Origin: Malania oleifera
Taxonomy: Eukaryota; Streptophyta; Magnoliopsida; Santalales; Ximeniaceae
DNA length: 64,000 nucleotides
Direction of reading: 5' to 3'
Assembly: GCF_029873635.1 (NCBI RefSeq)
Contig: NC_080419.1
Coordinates: forward strand, 66,422,823-66,486,822
Program-made: the position numbers and the translations under genes
The notes under the pieces: model-generated
What the model was told of the DNA's origin: nothing
The model's database searches: none
Seen by the model: the letters and a program-made list of their open reading frames with translations, nothing else
Shown: positions 35,318-46,324 of the stretch, one piece after another
How positions within the stretch are numbered: the stretch's first letter is position 1
How the letters are laid out: the number at the start of each line of letters is the position of its first letter

Positions 35318-35446
35318 GTTTGGATGAAGAAGAAAATCAAAGAAACTCTAAGTTAAGCTCGATGTTTGTGTGGAGGAAGGATTTGATACTAGGTTGCAAG
35401 ATGCTTTAAGCAAGATTTGTGTATGGAAAGTGATGGAGACGAAGGG
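35318..35446 (-). other. Leader upstream of the env-like ORF
   Basis: Together with 37711-37786 this forms a leader of about 200 bp when the nested solo LTR is removed. It is CT-rich on the minus strand (TTTTTCTCTCTC, CTTCGTCTCC, CCTTCCTCCACAC), like the 5' leader of a plant mRNA. Confidence 0.45.
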
Positions 35447-36616
35447 TGACTCGTTCTGAGTTATGCTTCCAAGTGTAGAAGTGTCAAGTTGTATCAAGGA
35501 TGAGTCCAGGATCGTATTCCACAGGGACCACTGAGTATCAAAGTATTTATGTAAGTTTAGCGAACTCCTGTTGCTGTCAAATAGGGTTTGAAAATATTTT
35601 TGGTCTTTTACAATTTTGAAAACAGTAAACCAAGTGAGAGCAGCTTGAGTAAACTATCAAAATGAAACTGAAATTTTATCAATTCTCCAAAAATGTAAAC
35701 CTACTAACGCAATCAAATTAAATAGATTAACTGAAACAATTTACCAAATACTCGGATTACGGGTCAATGTCTGCTTGCTTCCATCACCTACTAATTCCCT
35801 AGGCCTTACTCCTCTTCTTGTTAATCCAATCAAGGCATTAATAAGATGAAATTTTATTACTAAGCTCGAGTAAATTTGCCACATCCAAACGGAAAAAAAT
35901 AAAAACTCTCATTAAGCATCAACCGAATGTCGTGTAAATTAGTTGATGAAAATCCTAAATTAAATCAAGGTTTTGATGTGCCCAACGTCAACAACAAAAC
36001 AAGAAATAAGAGCCAGCGATTTATCAACGATGCCTTAAATTTTCGATTTCAACCAAATAAAAGGTTAGCAATAATATTTTAGGGAAACTAATAAACCAAG
36101 GAACACAAACGACATCGACCCACAATCCGAGTTACCGAACTTAGCCACTCATGCTTGCAATAAAAAAACAAGTATGGAAATCCTAGTCTACTTAAGGAAA
36201 TACCTAAACAGGCATTAGTAAAGATGGCAACTACAAATAAGGAATTAAAACATGCTATGGAAACTCAATCAAACATACACACACACACTAAAAATCAAAC
36301 CTTTAATATGGATCAATAATTCAAACCAAGAACTCGAACAAAAATGCAAACACATCAAAAATCTAAACTTTGAATGATACCGAAAAAATAAAAATACGAA
36401 CTTTAACAAAAATGAAAAAAATAACTTGGAACATTAAACTAATCTACGGGAAAAAAAATTTAACTGAAAGAGAATAATAAAAAAAAAACAATTAAACTTC
36501 ACTAATCATGAAACACCCCAAATAATGTTCAAAATCTAAAAATAACAATAAACTCAAATAAAAGGTTAACAAAATTTCAACTGATTAATTAGTAATAATG
36601 AAAGAAAGGGAAAAGA

Positions 36617-36672
<56 letters not shown>

Positions 36673-37705
36673 GAGGAATTTCAGGCCGAAGAGATGTGCA
36701 GAGGCAGCTTGCTTGCTGTGGTGCTGGTGTGGGACTTGCTGGACTAGCCGAGAGCAGTGGTCTACTGGTCTGGAAGAAAAGTCGAGGGTGCTTCACAGGT
36801 CTTGCAGCAGGTTGAGCAGGAGTGGTGGGGATGGAGGCTAGAGCTGTCTGCTGGTGTGGTCGGGTTCTAGCAGGTTGCTGCTGTAGCAGGGGGTCTCGGT
36901 TGCTGGAGACGTTGAAGAGGACTGCTGGAGACTTGGTTGTGCTTTGTTGCAAGGTGGGCGAAGCTGGAGGATTGGTGGCTACGCAGGAGATTGCAAGGAG
37001 TTCGGGAGAGGGCTGAGAAGGTGGAGATGCAGAGGAGGCTACTGGTTCTGGCTGGAGCAAGTCTCTCGGCAGAGGTGTCTGCTAGTGTTTGGTTGGCTAG
37101 CAGGGGCTGCGGGTAGGAGTTGCAGCGGGGAATCCGAGGGAGGTTGTGGAAGAGAAGAGAGGGTGAGGGAACGAGAGGGAGTGCAGAGGGTGTGCAGAGG
37201 CACACCGAACAGGGGAAGAAAAGAAGGTATAAATAGGATAGGGGAAAAAAAAATCCTATGACCCGCTAGTAGCTAACCCGACTCGGCCATGCATGGCCGG
37301 GTCACATCAAAACATGGTTTTATTATTTTTTTTTTCTTTTTTTTTTCTTCATCTTTGCTCTCTGCGTTCTCAGCCAAATATGACCCTCTTGGAGCCCATT
37401 TCTTGTAAAACTCAAAACAAAAAATTGTAGATAGTCCTTTCCTCATTTTCCAAAAATTTAAATCGTCTTGATCGGAGTTTGAACGAAAAAGTTATGCATG
37501 AAATACGAACAGGTATCGATTTTGATTCTTGGAAATTTTCTTGCAATAAAATATTACCAAAAAGTCAGAAATTGTACAATAAAACTCAAGAATGATAATT
37601 TTGGCACTTTATTAAAATATTGGATAATTTTGGACATTTAATTAAAAATATAAACTGTAAAGTCTAGGTTAAGATGCCCAATTACGCAGTTTCGGCGCGT
37701 AATCA
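35447..37705 (-). mobile_element. Second Athila-like solo LTR, nested in SIRE-1
   Basis: 2259 bp, target duplication aaggg at 35442-35446 and 37706-37710. Minus strand starts TGATTACGCGCCGAAAC and ends GTCA. It matches the copy at 27972-29753 over the first 400 bp or so of U3. TATA-like sequence at 37228-37235, about 470 bp from the LTR start. A GA run at 36624-36668 (CT on the transcribed strand). A C-rich, G-poor leader segment (minus sense) at about 36670-37190 contains a Pro/Ser/Gln-rich open frame of 164 codons (36566-37060) that looks accidental. Confidence 0.88.
36624..36668 (-). repeat. (GA)n microsatellite
   Basis: About 45 bp of GA on the plus strand (CT in transcription sense), inside the solo LTR. 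Confidence 0.95.
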
Positions 37706-37786
37706 AAGGGTTTGAGAGAGAAAAAATGAATGATCAGGCACCTAGTGGGTTTTAAAATGACTTAAAATAGGGTTTTAAACCCTACC

Positions 37787-37893
37787 CGCCGCGAGGCAGT
37801 CACCTGCTTCAATGTGGCAGGCGCCTGTCTTTGTGGAATTTTGAAAGACAGTAGCCAGGCAGTCGCCTGGTATCCTGGTGGTAGTCGCCTGCC
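37787..37893 (-). promoter_or_regulatory. Internal palindrome array of SIRE-1 (CAGGCGCCTG type)
   Basis: Clustered motifs: GGCAGTCACCTGC, GGCAGGCGCCTGTC, CCAGGCAGTCGCCTGG and GGTAGTCGCCTGCC. They sit at the 3' end of pol and upstream of the env-like ORF, not in an LTR. In minus sense they are followed by TTTAAAACCCTATTTTAAG, which could act as a weak TATA region, and then the CT-rich leader. Confidence 0.6.
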
Positions 37894-38486
37894 AACAAAA
37901 ACAATTTGTAGATTACTTCACGATTATGAAGCATGCCCAATTCTCTTCTTATAAATATGAATCTTTCTCCCGACAAAGGTTTTGTAAAAGTATCTACTAA
38001 TTGATCATGTGTATTTACAAATTCTAGTACTATATCTTCATTTTGTACATGATCTCTCAAGAAATGATATCTTATATCGATGTATTTTGTTCTTGAGTGA
38101 GATACTAGATTTTTTGAAAAATTAATAGCACTTGTGTTATCACATTTGATAGGGATAGTTTGTTATTGTATTTGAAAATCTTTTAACTGTTGTTTCATAT
38201 ACAATGTTTGAGTACAACAACTTCCTGCAGCAATGAATTCTGCTTCTGCTGTGGATAATGCCGCAAAATTTTGTTTCTTTGAAAACCATGAAACTAGAGA
38301 ATGTCCTAGAAAATGACACATTCTACTTGTGCTTTTTCTATCTATTTTACATCCAGCGAAGTCTGCGTCTGAATAACTAATCATTTCAAATCCAGATTCC
38401 TTTGGATACCATAAGCCCAGTTCAAGTGTACCTAGGAGATACCTAAGAATTCTTTTGACTGCTGTTTGATGTGATTCCTTTGGGGC
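37809..38486 (-). pseudogene. SIRE-1 pol, RNase H
   Basis: Copia RNase H after RT in the same frame as 38490-38996, separated from it by a stop at about 38484-38486 (Gln to TAG in CARF-stop-SAPKESH). Motifs: KRILRYLLGTLELGLWY, YSDADFAGCKIDRKSTS with the first Asp, LSTAEAEFIAA with the Glu, and KCDNTSAI with the second Asp. A stop after DFQIQ at about 38160 splits the domain. Then HSRTKYIDIRYHFLRDHV and the end motif DTFTKPLSGERF, LGMLHNREV. The reading runs into the palindrome array, so the last 20 or so residues are encoded by it. It would remove RNA from hybrids during reverse transcription. Confidence 0.88.
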
Positions 38487-38489
38487 TGA

Positions 38490-39729
38490 CTAAAATCTTG
38501 CACACATACATACACTAAACATAATATCTGGCCTACTTGTTGTTAAATAGAGTAGGCTTCCTATCATTCCTCGATAATGCTTAGTATCAATTTGTTTCCC
38601 TTTTTCATCTTTGTCAAGACTAGTTGAAGTACTCATAGGAGTTCCTATGGGTTTACTTTCTTCCATATCAAACTTTTTTAACATGTCTTTAATGTATTTA
38701 GTTTGATTTATAAAGATTCCATTTTTTTCTTGTTTGATTTGTAATCCAAGAAAGTAATTTAATTCTCCCATCATACTTATCCCAAACTCTTTTTGCATAC
38801 ATGTGGCAAATTCTTTATATAGATCTTTATTTGTAGCTCCAAATATAATATCATCCACATATATTTGAACTAATAACAAATCTTTGTTTTTAGTTTTAAT
38901 GAATAAGGTACTATCAACTTTTCCTCTTGTAAATTCATTTTTAAGTAAGAATTTACTTAATCTCTCATACCAAGCTCTTGGAGCTTGTTTCACCATAAAG
39001 AGCTTTTGTCAATTTAAATACATGGTTTGGATTTTTAGAATTTTCAAACCCTGGTGGTTGTTTGACATATACTTCTTCGTTTATATATCCATTCAAAAAT
39101 GCACTCTTCACATCCATCTGATATAACTTAAAATCCTTATGGGTTGCATAGGCTAAAAGCATCCTAATGGCTTCCATTCTTGTCACAGGTGCAAAAGTTT
39201 CATCGTAATCAATTCCCTCTTCTTGATTATATCCTTGTGCCACTAGCCTAACTTTATTTCTCACAACAACTCCGTTTTCATCCTTCTTATTTCTAAACAC
39301 CCATTTTGTTCCTATAATTGATTTATCTTTGGGTTTTGGTATTAGTTCCCATACTTGACTTCTTTCGAATTGATTTAATTCCTCTTGCATAACTATAATC
39401 CAAGAGTCATCATTTAAGGCATCTTCAATATTTTTTGGTTCATGTTGGGATAAGAAATCATAATGATTACAAATATTTTTTAGTGAGGCTCTAGTAGTTA
39501 TTCCTTTTGATGTTTCACCAAGAATTTGTTCTTTTGGGTGATTTTTGTCATATTTCCACTCTTTAGGAAGTTTCAGTTTCTCTAAAAGGCTTTCATTTAA
39601 TGCATCATTATCCTTTTGTTCTTTTATTTTGAGAACTTCTTCCTTTTGTGGAGTGACTTCTTTTTCATCATTCATATTTTTTATGTTATAATAATTTGAT
39701 TTATCAAAGGTTATATGAACTGATTCCAT
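38490..39729 (-). pseudogene. SIRE-1 pol, reverse transcriptase
   Basis: Copia RT in two frames. First part (38990-39729): ALNDDSWIIVMQEELNQFER, WVFRNKKDENGVVVRNKVR, LVAQGYNQEEGIDYDETFAP, VTRMEAIRMLLAYA, QMDVKSAFLNGYINEEVYV and TKALYG. A two-base deletion near 38993 then shifts the frame. Second part (38490-38989): APRAWYERLSKFLL, the catalytic VQIYVDDIIFGATN, EFGISMMGELNYFLGLQIKQ, GTPMSTSTSLDKD and YRGMIGSLLYLTTSRPDI. The active-site Asp pair is intact. Without the small deletion and the stops the domain would be full length. Confidence 0.92.
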
Positions 39730-40850
39730 AATTGTATAAGTTCTTTTATTATAAATCCTATAAGCTTTACTATTTGTAGAATAACTTAAGATAATACCTT
39801 CATCTGACTTTGCATCAAATTTTCCTAGACCATCTTTAGTATTTAATATAAAGCATTTACAACTGAATACATGAAAGTAGGATATATTTGGTTTTCTATC
39901 TTTCCAAAGTTCATATGGTGTTTTATCTATTTTTTATCTTATTGATACCCTATTTAGAATGTAACATGCTGTATTTACAGCTCCTGCCCAAAAATATTTA
40001 GGTAAACTATTTTCATTGAGCATTGTTCTTGCCATTTCTTACAAGGTTCTATTCTTCCTTTCAACAACTCCATTTTGCTGCTGCGGAGTTCTAGGTGCTG
40101 AAAAATTGTGAGTTATTCCATGTTCATTACAAAATTTATAAACTTCCTTATTTTTAAACTCCCTTCCTTGGTCACTTCTAAAGCTTGTTACATTATAACC
40201 TTTCTCATTTTGTAGTTTCTTGCATAAGGTTATTAATTGATTGCATGCTTCATCTTTGTTTGCTAAAAAGATTACCCAAGTAAATCTTGAAAAATCATCT
40301 ACTATTACAAAAGCATATTGTTTTCCACCTAAGCTTAAGGTTCTAGTTGGACCAAATAAGTCTAAGTGTAGGAGTTCTAGGGGTCTTTTGGTGGATATGA
40401 ATTTTTTATTTTTGAAACTTGTTTTTACTTGTTTTCCCTTTTGACAAGCATCACACATCTTGTCTTTTACATACTTAATGTTTGGTAATCCTTTTACAAG
40501 ATTTTTCTTAGATAATTTTGATAGTAGGTCCATACTGGCATGTCCTAATTTCCTATGCCATAACCAACTTACTTCATTCATAGCTGTTAAACGAGTTATG
40601 TTTTGATTTGCTATTTTCTCAAGATTTATACAATAAACATTATTTATTCTATGAGCCATAAACAAGGTTTCTTTATTTTTGGGATTCTGGATAACACATT
40701 TTTCTTTCATGAGCATTACTTCGAACCCTTTATCACTTAATTGACTGATACTTAAAAGATTATGTTTTAGTCCTTCAACTAATAGCACATTTTTTAGAGT
40801 GAGTGAAGGTTCTTTACCAATTTTACCTATACCAACAATTTTACCTTTGG
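39730..40850 (-). pseudogene. SIRE-1 pol, GAG-pre-integrase and integrase
   Basis: HHCC zinc finger: HRKLGHASMDLLSKL and MCDACQKGKQV. The catalytic core has all three acidic residues: LLHLDLFGPTRTLSL, SFRSDQGREFKNK and NGVVERKNRTL. A stop right after NRTL (about 40037-40039, Gln to TAA in the family) and another near 39937 interrupt the C-terminal part, which continues with MARTMLNENSLPKYFWA, TPYELWKDRKPNIS and GLGKFDAKSDEG. It would insert the cDNA into the genome. Confidence 0.9.
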
Positions 40851-41001
40851 CATTGTCGCCGAAGGTGACGTATCCCCCAACTTTTTGTTTTAAGCTGGTG
40901 AACTTAGTCTTGTCACCAGTCATATGTCTTGAGCATCCGCTATCCAAGTACCATTTTTCTGTTGTCGTTGTTGTCCTAAGGCAAACCTATATTGAGGGAC
41001 A
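40851..41001 (-). pseudogene. SIRE-1 protease (active-site part)
   Basis: [16 protein letters not shown] at about 40905-40955 gives the intact D-S-G site of copia proteases. It is in frame with gag, and two stops lie between them at about 40980-41002 (NT-stop-CPSI-stop-VCLR). The protease continues into the segment annotated as GAG-pre-integrase. Confidence 0.88.
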
Positions 41002-42765
41002 CTATGTGTTAGTTTTTGGAACCCAAATTCTTTTGACTTTTATTGTTTTATTGTTAGTTCCATTATTTGTTTTCCATTCTCCTTGGACTTTAACATATTT
41101 TTTCTTTAATGGGCAATTAAACATTATATGACCTTTAGTCTTGCACATATAGCAAGTGGTGTGTTCATGTTTGTTATTTGATGAAGTGCTAGCATAAAAC
41201 CTAGCTTCCTTATTAAAGTATCCCATGTATAGCTTTTTATTCTTATTATTTGTTTTACCATTGTAGCCTATTCCTTCTTTGTTTCCATGAAGCCTTTTCT
41301 GTCCAATCATCTTTTCAAAGTTCTCTTTACCTTTAGTAAAGTTATAGATAATCTTTTCCTTATCTTTAACTATCTTTTTGAGTTCATTTATTTCTAAATC
41401 TTTCTTATTCAAACCATCTATATGAGTTTTATCTAATTCTTGTTTTATTTCTTCTTCCAGCTTCTTAATATAAGTATTTCTTTCTTCTTCAATAACTTTG
41501 AATGATTCTAGTTGCTTTACTAGTTCTTGATTTTGATCTTTCAAAGTTATATTTCTTTTAGACACTTTTATAAATCTTTTATGTAATGAAAATAATTCAG
41601 TTTGTAATTCCTTGTAAGAAGGCAAACTGTCACATGACTCATCACAAGACACATTTTGAGATTCTATTGAAGAGTAATAAGAATTTACCTCTTCATCATT
41701 TTCCATGAAGCACATATTTGCCATCTCTTGTTCACTTGATTCAGTTTCAGTTTCGCTGGAGCTTAAATCGTCCCAAGTAGCTTTCATTGCTTCCTTCTTT
41801 TTCTTCTTGTCCTTCTTGAACAATGGACACTCCGGCTTAATATGTCCTGGCTTTTTACAGTGATAACAAATTGGTAATTTATTCTTACCTTTATTTTCTT
41901 TCCTAGTTGTATCTCCTTTTTCAGTTTTCTTTTTGTAGAATTTTCTAGGAAACCTTTTATTTCTTTTATAGAATTTTCCTAGTCTCTTAGTAATGAATGC
42001 CAATTCATCTTGATCTAGGTCACTTGTTTTGCTTTCTTCTTCACTAGAGCTATGGCTAGATGCCTTTAGAGCTATGGATTTTTTATGCTTTGGTCCGGGG
42101 TTTCTTTCTTTCAATGCCATTTCATATGTAAGAAGTGAACCTATAAGTTCATCCAAAGACGTAGTCTTAAGGTTTCTACCTTCCGTGATAGCTCTGGCCT
42201 TTGGTTCCCAAATAGAGGGTAAACCTCTTAGAATTTTCCTAATCATTTCATGTGTAGTATAGGTTTTTCCTAAGGCACTTAAAGAGTTTATTATGTGGGT
42301 AAATCTGGTGTACATGCTTGATATTGTTTCTTCAAAATTCATTTTGAAGGCTTCGTATTCACTTGTTAGCGTATCTATCCTATTTCCTCTAACATCGATG
42401 GTTCCTTCATAAGTTACTTCTAACTTATCCCAAATTTCCTAAGCTGTTTTGCAAGCCATGAATCGATTAAACTCATTAGCATCTAATGCACAATATAACG
42501 CATTTATAACACTTGCATTTATCTGAAGCATTTTATAGTCTAAGTCTGTCATGTCTTTCTTTTCTTTTGGAATGTTTTTTCCATCAACTAACTTAGTGGG
42601 AATAAGATTTCCATCCATAACAACTTCCCAAACTTTCCAATCCATGTGTTGGAGATATATTTCCATTCTTTTTTACCAAAAAGTGTAATTGTGTCCACAA
42701 AAGATTGGTGGACGGGTTGAGGATTGTCTTTCACCAAAGGGTGCTACTTCAATGTTTGCTACTAG
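41002..42765 (-). pseudogene. SIRE-1 gag with two zinc knuckles and a coiled coil
   Basis: The N-terminal part (42439-42666 and upstream) has PFGERQSSTRPPIFCG, MEIYLQHMDWKVWEVV and INALYCALDANEFNR. Stops lie before MEIYLQ and before EIWDKLEVTYEG. The start Met seems lost (Ile codon near 42760). The main open part (41002-42342) has MYTRFTHIINSLSAL, RGLPSIWEPKARAI and DELIGSLLTYEMALK, then an acidic segment, a Lys-rich segment, zinc knuckle 1 CYHCKKPGHIKPEC (about 41830-41872), a coiled coil of about 120 residues, and zinc knuckle 2 [14 protein letters not shown] (about 41110-41152). It would form the particle and bind RNA. Confidence 0.92.
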
Positions 42766-42804
42766 ATCCTTTTATAGTTTCTTGTTAGGAATTTCTATAA
42801 CTAG

Positions 42805-42816
42805 GCTCTGATACCA
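42805..42816 (-). other. Primer binding site of SIRE-1
   Basis: Minus strand TGGTATCAGAGC, a perfect match to the complement of the initiator tRNA-Met 3' end, 2 bp from the LTR. Confidence 0.93.
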
Positions 42817-42818
42817 AT

Positions 42819-44494
42819 TGAAATGAGGAATAGCTTCCCAAGAGGGGGGTGAATTGGATTCTTTTAAAATTTTAATGATTTTTAAGCTATTGATTTTAAT
42901 TACCCAGAAAACAAGATATATAAACGATAACTACACTTAAAAATACTGAAATTTAAATTCACAAGTCAATTAATGAAATCAATGTAATTCAATCACTCAA
43001 CCAAAAATATTAGAACTTTAGTTGATTTTTCTGTAAACTCTTAGTATGCACTTTTACTTGATCAAGATTTCCGCAGATTAACCAACGTACTCCCTTTTTG
43101 GGTTTCCGCAAATGATTAATCAAAACGTACTTTCTAAATACCAAGTACCTTTGTTTCTTTCTCACGTAAGAATCTCCAACCTGCACATTTAAATCATACC
43201 ACAATAGCAAGTAAATAATATAAAGTAAAGTAGAGAGAAAGACACAAGATTTTTACAAGGTTCGGCTTCAACACAGCCTACGTCCTCACCTTTAGCAAAA
43301 CACCAAAGGATTCCACTATATCAATTCCATTACCTGGTGGAACAATACCAATTTACAACCACTCCTTCTGTTAGGCTAGAGCCCGCCTCTCCAAACAATA
43401 ACCACTTGTTTGGTCCAATGATTCAACAACTCTGAATCGTTTAAGAATGATGATAAAGAAATTTATGTACAAAAGAGAACTCTCACAATAGAATAGATTA
43501 GTACAATGATCAGCTCACTTATACTCCAAAGTAATTCAAATATAAGAAATTTGAAGCTCAACGCTTAGTATGAATTACCAAATGATTTTTCAAAGAAAAT
43601 GAAAGATTCTGATTTTTTAAAGCTTTGCTTCAAAAATATAAATCAATATCAGATCAGAAAGTTTAAGCACAAGAAAATTTTAGATCCTTTGAGAAATTTG
43701 AATATTTGAAAATCACTTGATCTAAAAACTTTTGAAAAGTAGCTTGATCTAAAAACCTTGAAGGTTGCTTGATCTTAAACTTGGAAGATTGCTGGATCTG
43801 AAACTTTGAAGATTTCTAGATCTGAAACTTTTGAAGAATTCTGGATCTGAAACTTTTGAGAATTGCTTAATTTCAAAAACCTTTCAATATTGCCTCTATG
43901 ATCATTATTTTAAACCTTTGAAGCTTTTGACTATTTATAGATGTTTTTAGAAGCCATCCATTACTCCCAAAGATTCCTAAAATTCATTTCCAAATATTTT
44001 GAAAAATATATGTTTAAAAAAATGGTTTAAAAAATCTTCTCTTTTTAAGCCTTTTTTATTTATTAAAAAAAAATACTTTTTAGAGTATATATGTTTAAAA
44101 AAATATTTTTGATTTTCTATGAGTTTCAAACCACTTTATATTTGAGTTTAACCTTTAAAGTACTTACATTAAGAACATCCTAAAATATAATTCTTTAATT
44201 TCAATCTTGTTCTTCCATCATCTTTGTTGTTTCAATCTTTTATTTGAGCTTTTCACTAGTATAATTTTATTTCTCATGCTCTTTGTAATCCATAAGCTTT
44301 TCTTTGTGTTCTTCAAGGATTCTTTGTAATCCATAAACTATACTTGTGTTCGTCAAGAATTCTTTGTAATCTAGAGGCTTCTTTATGCACTTGGGTTTTG
44401 TCACTTTCTTGAAAAAATTTTACTTGAAACATATTAAGCATATCATTGATTTGTTATCATCAAAATAATAATTGTAAGCCTTATTAGGCCAACA
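42819..44494 (-). repeat. 5' LTR of SIRE-1
   Basis: 1676 bp. Minus strand TGTTGGCCTAATAAGG...TTTCA. TATA box at 43932-43939 (minus TATAAATA). Same minisatellite (43716-43867) and U3 repeats as the 3' LTR. The open frame at 43010-43210 is accidental. Confidence 0.94.
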
Positions 44495-44499
44495 GATCT

Positions 44500-45949
44500 C
44501 ACATATTTACTATATTTTTCTTAAGCCCTCATGAATTATAAATCATCGATTAGAGACTGTGCTAGAGGAAGATGTCAAGCTCAAGGATTTCACCATATCA
44601 TGTGAAAGGAAGTCATCAGTTGATCAAGAGTAGCACTAGGTGGATGTTCCTAGATTTGTGTCAAAACTAATTGGTAAGGGAATTATTGAAGTCCAATCCA
44701 TGTGTGAATAATTTTCTAATACAAATTTTCCTTCGCTTTGACTTGTGGCTAAAGAAAGATTTATTGTTGTAAACATGTGTATCCTTTTCATTTACCTTGT
44801 ACCATTATGCCATATTATTCATTGAACCTTAATACACTACTGATTACAATAAATGTTATCTTACCCGAATGAAAGAGATGAGGAGTTAAATACTTTAGAA
44901 TAACCTTTAAAAATGATTAAAGCATGAAGATTAGAGGTATAAAAGGTATGGGTAGTAGATTCTAATTCTGGCTTATTATAGGATAAACAGGAGTATTTTA
45001 CTGTATAGTGTCTTCTTCACCTTATCCCTAAGCATGGGAAAACTTCTTAACTTCTAAACTTGTATGATTCGAGAAGGATTGCGGCAATAACCAACAAAGT
45101 TAGATCAAACAAACCATATTCACTTGTTTATCAAATGTTAGATTCCTTGTTTTTCTAAAAAATGCTTTCAAAAATCTAAAATTATTGTATTTTTTAGTGA
45201 TTTTCTTGATTTTAATTGACAGGTGATGAAACCCAAAATTTTATAAAACTAATGCATTTCATCATACTTTTCAATTCAAATTCTCTTTTTTCAAAACTCA
45301 CCATTTTCACTTTCTTGAAAGACTAGTAATACAAACCCAATCCCCCTTTCTTAAACTTTGATTTTTTAGATTGGTAATACAAGTTCAACTTTTTCAAGTC
45401 AATTGTTTTCACCATCCATCATCATTGTCATCATTATTATCTTGTTGTCTTCAAATTTATGGTTCTGAGGCCAACCCCTTATTAGAGCAATACTTTTTGC
45501 TCCTCAGAGCCATGTTGGAGTGCTTAGGCAGTGATACTAACATTGGAGAACCAAAAGGTGTCTTTTTTCTTTTTCTTTTTCATTTTTTATTTTCTTTTCT
45601 TTTAAAGGCTTACATACATAATTGCGGTAGCTATTTTATAAATTGGTATCAATAAGGGTGCTAGTTGGCTAACTATCATTATTATGGTTAGTTAATCACC
45701 ATCCCTATGCACAAATGCACTCCCAAACTCAAATTTTAGTCTTTGTAGGCCTTTTACAGGGTCTTTTCTTTATTTTCCTTGTATTTTCAAAAAGATAAGG
45801 TGGTGTCAAATTTCATACCAAAGGCTTTATGAAAATCCAAGATATCAAAATTAGTTTTTTCTTGACCAATTATTGTCCATTATACTTTATTTAATTGACA
45901 AACCTTAGAGTTTATTCAATTCAATCTTGAACAAAATTGGGTGTCTACA
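44500..45949 (+). other. Decayed Tat/Ogre-type remnant right of SIRE-1
   Basis: Continuation of the host sequence of SIRE-1, given the shared target duplication. One short piece (44566-44730) reads DFTISCERKSSVDQE and VDVPRFVSKLIGKGIIEVQS with two stops, possibly pol. The stretch 45235-45949 is LTR-like, with a U5-like end TTGGGTGTCTACA at 45949 and a TTTTCAAAAAGATAAGGTGGTG block near 45787 resembling 17305-17325. The open frame 45371-45655 is not recognised. Confidence 0.4.
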
Positions 45950-46319
45950 ACCCCTTTTATAGTTAATAATTGCTCTTAAAGCGGGTAATGATTAGGGGCA
46001 TTGTTTATGTAATCATTGTGCACAACCAATGATGTAACATTTAGTCAAATAGTCAGCCACATCACACATCCCAAAGAAATTTGGATTCATAAAGGAAGGT
46101 GAACAAAGTCAATTACAGTGAATGTTGAGGTCAAAGACAAAGAGTTTTCTTATGTGATAAGAGTCTATTAGGCAAATAATATTTATGGATAACTTTAATT
46201 AAGACAAGGAATTGCGATACTACTTGTCACTCCAAGTTTGACTAGGTGAATAGAATATTTCTTTTCCTTGTCTTGTAAGGACACCTCTTAAAATATTCAC
46301 ATAATGTGACTAATACATT
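45950..46319. other. Unassigned stretch left of Tork-1
   Basis: AT-rich, no coding sequence recognised; continues at 60618 beyond Tork-1. Confidence 0.4.
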
Positions 46320-46324
46320 ACTTT

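Larger units (their letters stand above)
31968..44494 (-). mobile_element. SIRE-1: complete Ty1/copia element, Maximus/SIRE type with env-like ORF
   Basis: Minus-strand element flanked by gatct on both sides (31963-31967 and 44495-44499). Order: 5' LTR (42819-44494), PBS, gag, protease, integrase, RT, RNase H, env-like ORF, PPT, 3' LTR (31968-33650). Length 12.5 kb, or about 10.3 kb without the nested solo LTR at 35447-37705. The LTRs (1676 and 1683 bp) look about 97% alike by eye, so the insertion is among the younger ones here. The integrase triad and RT YVDD are intact, but several stops and one frameshift block translation. Confidence 0.95.

Noticed and set aside
36822..37261. Gly/Arg-rich plus-strand open frames
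   Set aside because: Antisense to the C-rich leader of the second solo LTR, low complexity.
35447..37705. Non-LTR or DNA transposon origin for the two TGATTAC elements
   Set aside because: TG...CA ends, 5-bp target duplications, TATA box and U5-like end all fit solo LTRs; no poly(A) tail or terminal inverted repeats.
41002..42262. Plus-strand open frames over SIRE-1 gag (for example 42029-42262)
   Set aside because: Antisense shadows of a clear gag reading on the minus strand.
45371..45655. 94-codon frame at the decayed Tat-like remnant
   Set aside because: Low-complexity at both ends, no recognised domain, not in the place of a Tat coding region.
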